Part shown: piece after piece, positions 16,017 through 20,335 of the stretch
Layout: every line of letters starts with the position of its first letter
Numbering within the stretch: the stretch's first letter is position 1
Origin: a virus
Direction: 5' to 3' (one strand)
IMG/VR virus record: IMGVR_UViG_3300025086_000332
Span: 1 to 20,335 of that record
Length of the DNA stretch: 20,335 nt
Notes under the pieces: model-generated
What the model was told of the DNA's origin: nothing
The model's database searches: none
Seen by the model: the letters and a program-made list of their open reading frames with translations, nothing else
Program-made: the position numbers and the translations under genes

Positions 16017-16205
16017 CTATTCCTTTGTATGTTTAAAATATATCTTATCACCTAATGGTAAAGACAATTCTGCATTTTCTATATCTTGTTTTCCTACGTA
16101 CTCCCATGTGTATCCATTGTTTCTGTTCTCTTCTACTGCATTTATAAATGTAGCATTTTCATTACTAAACAATGCCACCATTACTATTCCAAAAATTGTT
16201 ATCAT
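16017..16205 (-). CDS. small hypothetical protein with hydrophobic N-terminus
   Basis: 62 residues, between helicase and polymerase genes. The ATG at 16205 shares one base with the helicase stop (TAATG); GGAAGG lies about 11 bases upstream. Residues 1-14 (MITIFGIVMVALFS) are hydrophobic but short for a full membrane span, so they may be a buried strand. The rest is polar, with NRNNGYTWEYVGKQ and a final strand KIYFKHTK, which suggests a small alpha/beta fold. It stops 3 bases before the polymerase start. Its position suggests a small replication accessory factor, but no motif shows this. Confidence 0.65.
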   Translation of the reverse strand: MITIFGIVMVALFSNENATFINAVEENRNNGYTWEYVGKQDIENAELSLPLGDKIYFKHTKE

Positions 16206-17428
16206 TATACTTTATACCTTCCTGTTACGTTATCTATATTACACAATAGTCTGCCATGCCAACCAGATAATTTATTCTTCACAATATTAATGTGTCTTTG
16301 TGGGTCATTATTATCTGAGTTGTTACCAATTGCAGGGTTAGCAGCAATCAATAACATCAAGTCAGCTTCGGCAGCTTTGCCTGTCTTTGAACCTTCCATC
16401 ATACTCTGGTTCAATGTCACCTTACCTTCAGCTTCTGCTGATAGTTGAGACATATAAAATATGGCACAGTTATGCTCCTTTCCTATCTGTCGTGCCTTTA
16501 TTACATTAGCTTTCAAAGATTCGTCTTGCCTAAGATTAGAATCTATCTTAGCAAACTTATCTCCCATATCTAGTACAACTATATCTGGATTATAAGATTT
16601 GCAAACACCATCTACCCAATTCATATTCTTTCCTGTACTATCTTTCATATACAAGTTTGGCATATTTTCATAAGCACTTCTGCCTAACTCTCTGTCTAGT
16701 TTTAATTTATCCTCAGAATAATTTGATGCTACACAAGCATAACGTCTTGCTACTCTGTCATACTTTTCTTCATTGATAAGCACTAAACACTTAGCACCCT
16801 GTTCAAGAAACCCCCCGGGACCTGCTAACATACTAGCGTGGAAAGATGTCTTACCAGTATTAGGTCTAGCACCTACCTCAATCAACATACCAGAGTTAAC
16901 ACCTGCTACAACTTGTGCTAGTGTAGGTAAGTTAAACTTCCAACGACTGTGTTCTTCTAGCATATCCATTATAGTATCATAAGATATATCTTCCCATTCA
17001 ACACTAGTCGTTGGTGTAAAATCAGAATTGTATTTAGCAATTAAATCTTTTAAAGGTTGTAGAGTAGTGATGTCACCATTAGATAAGTCTACTGCTAGGT
17101 TAACTAGTTCATCTCCTACGTGCTTGCGAAACAGCTTGGATAGTACATCATTTGCTACATCAGTACCCATAGGTTGTTCATTCTTTATGGAGTGAAACAA
17201 CGCATCAAACTGATGCATTTGTGCAGTAGTAAGAGATGGGTTTTCTGATATAAAAAACATATGTACTTCTTCAGGTGTCAAGTCACGTCTATAAGTAGTA
17301 ACCATCTCATCAATAATCTTCTTAACTTTCTTAGCATCAGTGGAGAACAGAGTGTCTGGGCATCTATCTCCACGATTATTATCGTGAAAGTCTTTATTCA
17401 TTAAGGTACGTAATAGTGTTTGTTCCAT
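16205..17428 (-). CDS. replicative DNA helicase, DnaB/T7 gp4 C-terminal type
   Basis: 407 residues. The N-terminal 150 residues are helical and lack zinc or Toprim motifs. The RecA-like core follows: Walker A at 186-195 (GARPNTGKTS, K193 and T194), the NEEKYDRVARRYA segment near 219, Walker B with D282 to D287 (DIVVLD), the Q-containing MSQLS at 326-330, and KNKLSGWHGR near 384-393, typical of DnaB/gp4 ring helicases. It unwinds DNA ahead of the polymerase as a hexamer. In T7 this domain is fused to the primase; here it is a separate gene starting at the stop of the primase gene (TAATG). Confidence 0.93.
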   Translation of the reverse strand: MEQTLLRTLMNKDFHDNNRGDRCPDTLFSTDAKKVKKIIDEMVTTYRRDLTPEEVHMFFISENPSLTTAQMHQFDALFHSIKNEQPMGTDVANDVLSKLFRKHVGDELVNLAVDLSNGDITTLQPLKDLIAKYNSDFTPTTSVEWEDISYDTIMDMLEEHSRWKFNLPTLAQVVAGVNSGMLIEVGARPNTGKTSFHASMLAGPGGFLEQGAKCLVLINEEKYDRVARRYACVASNYSEDKLKLDRELGRSAYENMPNLYMKDSTGKNMNWVDGVCKSYNPDIVVLDMGDKFAKIDSNLRQDESLKANVIKARQIGKEHNCAIFYMSQLSAEAEGKVTLNQSMMEGSKTGKAAEADLMLLIAANPAIGNNSDNNDPQRHINIVKNKLSGWHGRLLCNIDNVTGRYKV

Positions 17429-18168
17429 TACACACCACCTAATCTTATCATCATATCAATGTCATCCTTTCGTTGATATTTTAAATCATTATTTAATCTT
17501 AGTAACTTAGAGTTGGGTATATCCTGTGTCATCTTTACAGCTTTTGTTATGGCATCAGGGTCAAGGGCTACTAAAACAGTTGAGAACTGCGAAAGTATCT
17601 GCTTATGTTGTACCAACAAAGTTGTTCCAAGTAACGCGACCCCAACAAAACCATTCACATTACCTGCCACTACAGCACTAACACAGTCCTCAACCACCAC
17701 TGCGACATCACCAGAGCCATAACGATATGGGAAAGGAGAGAAACCATATCGCTTCCACTTGGGTTGCCGCCATCCTGCCAACGCTCTACCAGTAGCGTCA
17801 ACAAAAACACCATCATTCATCACAGGAAATACTACTCTGTCTTCTCTGACATCATAAAGTATATCAACCTGTGCGTATGTTATTGCCCACCTGTGTAGGA
17901 AATCTAATACGTGTCCTCTATTTCTATGAGGTACAATGTACTCAGGCATTACAAATTCTTTTTGTTGCTCCTTCTTTTTATTTATCTGTTCTACAGATAG
18001 TCGTGTTTTCTCGTTACCTTTTACATCACAACTAGCTTTATAACAATTCCACATTAACTTACCCATGTCATTTGTAATAGTAAAAGTATTATAACCTTTA
18101 CATATTGGGCAGTTAGTTCTTACTGTTTCACCTATGCCAACATCTATATCATTTAATATCTTTAACAT
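17428..18168 (-). CDS. DNA primase with zinc finger and Toprim domain
   Basis: 246 residues, equal to the T7 gp4 primase half alone. The zinc-binding domain has C20, C23, C42 and C47 (NCPICKG, then WNCYKASC). The Toprim-like catalytic core shows VVVED at 157-161 (E160) and ALDPDA at 201-206 (D203 and D205), which bind the metal ions for RNA primer synthesis. It makes the primers that the polymerase extends. The start has AAGGAG upstream of ATG at 18168 and the stop overlaps the helicase start, so the two are probably made together. The split from the helicase is clear because of the stop codon, unless a sequencing error is present. Confidence 0.92.
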   Translation of the reverse strand: MLKILNDIDVGIGETVRTNCPICKGYNTFTITNDMGKLMWNCYKASCDVKGNEKTRLSVEQINKKKEQQKEFVMPEYIVPHRNRGHVLDFLHRWAITYAQVDILYDVREDRVVFPVMNDGVFVDATGRALAGWRQPKWKRYGFSPFPYRYGSGDVAVVVEDCVSAVVAGNVNGFVGVALLGTTLLVQHKQILSQFSTVLVALDPDAITKAVKMTQDIPNSKLLRLNNDLKYQRKDDIDMMIRLGGV

Positions 18169-18204
18169 TATATATATTACTCCTTTCTTGTCGGCATTTA
18201 ATAT

Positions 18205-19077
18205 TTATGTATCACGATTTTGTCTTGCTGTCAAGGCATAATTAGCACTGTCGTAAGTATTTTTTATGTATGGTTTCACACTTTGTGGGTTACTATGTCC
18301 TGTAACCGACATGATTTGTGCAATGCCGACACCTGCCTCAACCATTTCTGTTGTACCTGTCCTGCGTAAGTCAGACAACCTTAATTCTTTTGGCAAACCT
18401 GCCTCATCTATTAGCTGACGAGAAAACTTTGACATCTTAAACATACTATAAGGTATATATTCTCCTTTATAAGGGCTAGGTCTGGGTGCAATGTAATTTT
18501 GAAAACCAAAATCATCGTGTTGCTGCACTAACATCTCCATTAAGTTATCGCTTATAGGTAAGAATACTTCTGCTCTACGCTTACTCTGCTCAATGGAACA
18601 CCTTTGCTTGGTAAAACTAATAGTATCCCATGTCAACACTCGCATATCACCTACACGTTGACACCATTCGTATGCCATCTGTGCAATCAAACCCAGATTG
18701 CGCCACTTGTAATCACTATATGCATGGTCAAGTAATTGTTGTACTTGTTCAGGTGTCCAAACAGTTTTTCTACTTTTAGTTGACCTCTTCTTAACTGAGG
18801 CAAATGGATTAGTGCTTATATTCTCCATGCGAACTGCATAGTTCATAACTATATTTGCTACACACACTATATGATTAGCATATGATACACCCATGCTACA
18901 CCAGAAATCGTAGGCAAGTTTAGCTTTCTTTGTTGTCAAAAGATTGACATCTAATTCCTCACCAAAATATTTAGTGAAACAACTCATCATGTATTTATAG
19001 TGTTGTTTAGTTTCTTTACGTAACTCTTTGTATTCTATAGAACTTTTGTATTGCTCTATCAGTATTGTTATTGTCAT
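18205..19077 (-). CDS. int: tyrosine recombinase (phage integrase), altered catalytic His
   Basis: 290 residues. The N-terminal SAM-like/core-binding part (residues 1-95) is helical and basic. Catalytic domain: R141 (QRVGDMRVLTW), K166 (QSKRRAEVF), R238 (LSDLRRTGTTEM), H261 (TGHSNPQS) and Y270 (VKPYIKNT). The H of the usual HxxR motif is Ser (S235). This change occurs in some family members, so activity may remain. Such enzymes integrate phage DNA at an attachment site. AGGAGT precedes ATG at 19077. It is followed by the primase gene with 36 bases between. No tRNA-like attP core was seen next to it. Confidence 0.92.
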   Translation of the reverse strand: MTITILIEQYKSSIEYKELRKETKQHYKYMMSCFTKYFGEELDVNLLTTKKAKLAYDFWCSMGVSYANHIVCVANIVMNYAVRMENISTNPFASVKKRSTKSRKTVWTPEQVQQLLDHAYSDYKWRNLGLIAQMAYEWCQRVGDMRVLTWDTISFTKQRCSIEQSKRRAEVFLPISDNLMEMLVQQHDDFGFQNYIAPRPSPYKGEYIPYSMFKMSKFSRQLIDEAGLPKELRLSDLRRTGTTEMVEAGVGIAQIMSVTGHSNPQSVKPYIKNTYDSANYALTARQNRDT

Positions 19078-19145
19078 AGTGTACTCCTATATATACTATA
19101 GCCTATACATATCCATATATAAATTATTACAAGTTCTAGCAACAT
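19078..19145 (-). promoter_or_regulatory. AT-rich gap upstream of the integrase gene, possible promoter
   Basis: This 68-base stretch is the longest gap in the early operon. On the - strand it holds a TTGTAA, then 19 bases, then TATAGG, a poor match to a sigma-70 promoter, and the integrase ribosome-binding site. A short inverted repeat, CTATA-GTATA-TATAG, lies at 19087-19101. It is the most likely place for a separate promoter, operator or attachment site, but none is convincing. Confidence 0.25.
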
Positions 19146-19319
19146 CTAGTCACAACTATTTAATCGTGACATCTCAGCTACATAAATAGCTTTGCGTTCA
19201 TCATAATATGAATTGTCTAATGAAGACATGTAACCCATTCTAGGATATGTGTCATAAAACATTTGTATTCTCCTATCCATTTCTTCTTTTGATTCTGTTT
19301 CAATTCTTACTGTTATCAT
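19146..19319 (-). CDS. small hypothetical protein, 57 residues
   Basis: A short gene upstream of the integrase, starting with ATG at 19319 inside the end of the upstream gene, with AAGGA about 9 bases before the ATG, and ending in TAG. The N-terminus (MITVRIETESKEE) is a strand followed by an amphipathic helix with basic residues, then a Tyr/Ser-rich segment (YDTYPRMGYMSSLDNSYYDE) and a final helix. There is no membrane segment. Function is unknown; support is the ribosome-binding site and the tight packing. Confidence 0.55.
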   Translation of the reverse strand: MITVRIETESKEEMDRRIQMFYDTYPRMGYMSSLDNSYYDERKAIYVAEMSRLNSCD

Positions 19320-19437
19320 AGGTTGTATCCTTTACAATATCTGTATCTTCTTCATCTAATATACCTACCACTTGCTCTCGCCATGATTCATAACATCGCT
19401 CAAGTGAATCCACAATATCTAATAGTTCTTCATTCAT
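19300..19437 (-). CDS. small acidic hypothetical protein, 45 residues
   Basis: The ATG at 19437 is chosen because GGAGG lies exactly 5 bases upstream; a longer in-frame start lacks this support and would run deep into the upstream gene. The 45-residue protein is acidic, with a helix MNEELLDIVDSLERCYES and a final Asp/Lys/Asn-rich tail. It overlaps the upstream membrane-protein gene by 8 bases and the next gene by 20. Function is unknown. Confidence 0.55.
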   Translation of the reverse strand: MNEELLDIVDSLERCYESWREQVVGILDEEDTDIVKDTTYDNSKN

Positions 19438-19711
19438 GCTCACCTCCATTACCTCTGCCAAGTCCACCAAAGTATTGTGGTCTACGCTTGGCTGTTTGAA
19501 ATACACCGACAGTAATAAATATACCTGCCAGTAATAGCGTATGTGCTACGGCACTAATGCCAAAGGCAACTATAGAGCCTATTGACATACTGAATATAAT
19601 GCACCACATCCATGCTAATACTTGCATCACCATGTGCCTTGTGTTGATGTCAGGCACATTGGACAATGGATTTTTAGCATCATCCATAATCATATTATAT
19701 AATTTTATCAT
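19430..19711 (-). CDS. membrane protein with two predicted spans
   Basis: 93 residues starting at the ATG at 19711, preceded by GGGGAG and overlapping the upstream stop (ATGA). The first 25 residues are polar. Two hydrophobic helices follow, about 29-51 (VMQVLAWMWCIIFSMSIG...) and 53-72 (SAVAHTLLLAGIFITVGVF), then a basic, Gly-rich tail (TAKRRPQYFGGLGRGNGG). The size and two-span layout are compatible with a holin, but the gene lies in the early operon, away from any visible lysin, so a host-membrane or takeover role is equally possible. The family is not recognised. Confidence 0.7.
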   Translation of the reverse strand: MIKLYNMIMDDAKNPLSNVPDINTRHMVMQVLAWMWCIIFSMSIGSIVAFGISAVAHTLLLAGIFITVGVFQTAKRRPQYFGGLGRGNGGEHE

Positions 19712-19869
19712 AGGAACTTCTCCCCAAATGCTATTAACGTCATGTAAAATCCAATAGCAAACACAGACATAATTGCAAATCGCAGCACATTATCCATGAA
19801 TGGGTCTTGCATCTCATTCTTGTTCATCCAGAATGTTAGTATTGTTTTAAGTAGTTTTATCAATTTCAT
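19708..19869 (-). CDS. small membrane protein, 53 residues
   Basis: It starts with ATG at 19869, one base after the upstream stop (TAATATG), with AAGGATGGA upstream, and ends in an ATGA overlap with the two-span membrane protein gene. The N-terminus is basic and hydrophobic (MKLIKLLKTILTFW), followed by a polar NKNEMQDP loop and one predicted span (about residues 29-48, LRFAIMSVFAIGFYMTLIAF). The overlap and shared membrane character suggest it works with the next gene. Function is unknown. Confidence 0.6.
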   Translation of the reverse strand: MKLIKLLKTILTFWMNKNEMQDPFMDNVLRFAIMSVFAIGFYMTLIAFGEKFL

Positions 19870-19870
19870 A

Positions 19871-20215
19871 TTAATCCATCCTTGTTATAAAGTGTCCATG
19901 ATACCTACCAATTCTTGTAGGCAATGCTGTAATAGCATAGGGATAAAAATAAACTGTACCCTCTTTTGTTTTCATTGTAGCTATACAATCTAAGTCCTCA
20001 TCCTCATCATGCTCTGACTTGTATGCACCAGTGTCTGTGACAGTACCATTAAATTCATACAAACCCCATTCATATTTATGCCTCATAAAGTTTACAATGT
20101 CATCATCACCTAATACATTAAACTCATGTACCCATATAGGTAACAATCCAAGTGCCTCTCTTACATCCTCTGGTGGTAAGTGTCCATACTTTTCTTTATT
20201 AATTATTATTGTCAT
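19871..20215 (-). CDS. hypothetical protein, 114 residues
   Basis: The ATG at 20215 is chosen for its AAGGAG site about 8 bases upstream; an earlier in-frame ATG would add 22 residues that overlap the upstream gene. The protein begins TIIINKEKYGHLPPEDVREAL, then contains a helix and aromatic-rich segments (RHKYEWGLYEFNG), an acidic stretch (EHDEDEDLD), and a strand-rich C-terminus with TVYFYPYAITAL and RYHGHF. There is no membrane span. I do not recognise the family. Small alpha/beta protein of the early region, function unknown. Confidence 0.6.
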   Translation of the reverse strand: MTIIINKEKYGHLPPEDVREALGLLPIWVHEFNVLGDDDIVNFMRHKYEWGLYEFNGTVTDTGAYKSEHDEDEDLDCIATMKTKEGTVYFYPYAITALPTRIGRYHGHFITRMD

Positions 20216-20335
20216 CTTGGTTCTCCTTAGTAAATGTAATTGTAACCTTGCCATCCATGCCATACCGCAACTTGTATGCAAATGGACACTTCTCTAACCA
20301 ATTAAACAACTTATCAATTTTTTCTCTATCAAAAA
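20199..20335 (-). CDS. C-terminal end of a truncated hypothetical gene
   Basis: An open frame enters from the right edge and ends in TAA at 20199, giving at least 44 residues. The visible part is FDREKIDKLFNWLEKCPFAY, a helix, then KLRYGMDGKVTITFTKE, strand-like, and an Asp/Asn tail. It overlaps the next gene by 17 bases. The rest of the gene lies outside the window. Function is unknown. Confidence 0.5.
   Translation of the reverse strand, partial: FDREKIDKLFNWLEKCPFAYKLRYGMDGKVTITFTKENQDDNNN

Noticed and set aside
19087-19101. Inverted repeat CTATA-GTATA-TATAG as an operator
   Set aside because: It is short, purely AT-rich except for a few bases, and expected by chance in such sequence; no repressor gene is nearby.
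19078-19145. An attP core or tRNA 3' end next to the integrase gene
   Set aside because: No T-arm-like sequence or recognisable tRNA fragment is visible on either strand in this gap or in the gap after the integrase.

Overview
This window looks like part of the genome of a short-tailed, T7-like marine bacteriophage with AT-rich DNA. The best match I can recall is the HMO-2011 group (named after a phage of the SAR116 bacterium Puniceispirillum), whose relatives infect SAR116, SAR11 and Roseobacter-type Alphaproteobacteria. The main evidence is a family A DNA polymerase with a DnaJ-like four-cysteine insert between its exonuclease and polymerase domains, a described hallmark of that group. Around it sit a T7-type replication set, a B12-dependent ribonucleotide reductase, a MazG-like protein, and large virion proteins like those of T7-like marine phages. 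The group assignment is inference from motifs and gene order, not from a database search.

The layout has two converging halves. Positions 1 to 7473 on the + strand hold the end of a virion-protein module: a Gln/Asn-rich protein cut by the left edge, two small to medium proteins, a 442-residue protein, and a very large (about 1,200-residue) probable internal or ejected virion protein. Positions 20335 to 7506 on the - strand hold one long, tightly packed early/replication operon, where many genes overlap by a few bases. The two halves meet at a bidirectional hairpin terminator (7481-7507).

Read in transcription order on the - strand, the operon starts with unknown small proteins, two of them membrane proteins. 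It then has a tyrosine recombinase (integrase), a zinc-finger/Toprim primase, a separate DnaB/gp4-type helicase, a small hydrophobic protein, the DNA polymerase, a possible single-stranded DNA-binding protein, a Cas4/RecB-like Fe-S exonuclease and T7-type endonuclease I. After these come an unknown protein, a DUF3310 protein, a 55-residue protein, class II ribonucleotide reductase, a DUF1127-like protein, two tiny membrane proteins, a DUF6447-like protein, a possible PD-(D/E)XK-type protein and the MazG-like pyrophosphohydrolase. Primase, helicase, polymerase and the candidate SSB would form the replisome. The exonuclease and endonuclease I would break down host DNA and resolve branched DNA. 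Ribonucleotide reductase would turn nucleotides into dNTPs, and MazG would adjust nucleotide pools or signals.

Six complete short genes and one truncated gene were added by translating the gaps by hand: 8493-8618, 8609-8779, 10960-11127, 19146-19319, 19708-19869, 19300-19437 (a shortened start) and the edge gene 20199-20335. No tRNA, CRISPR array or insertion sequence was seen. No intergenic stretch exceeds about 70 bases. I found no clear new multi-gene system. The most notable points are the integrase with an altered catalytic residue, the DUF1127-like protein inside a phage operon, and the clusters of tiny membrane proteins.
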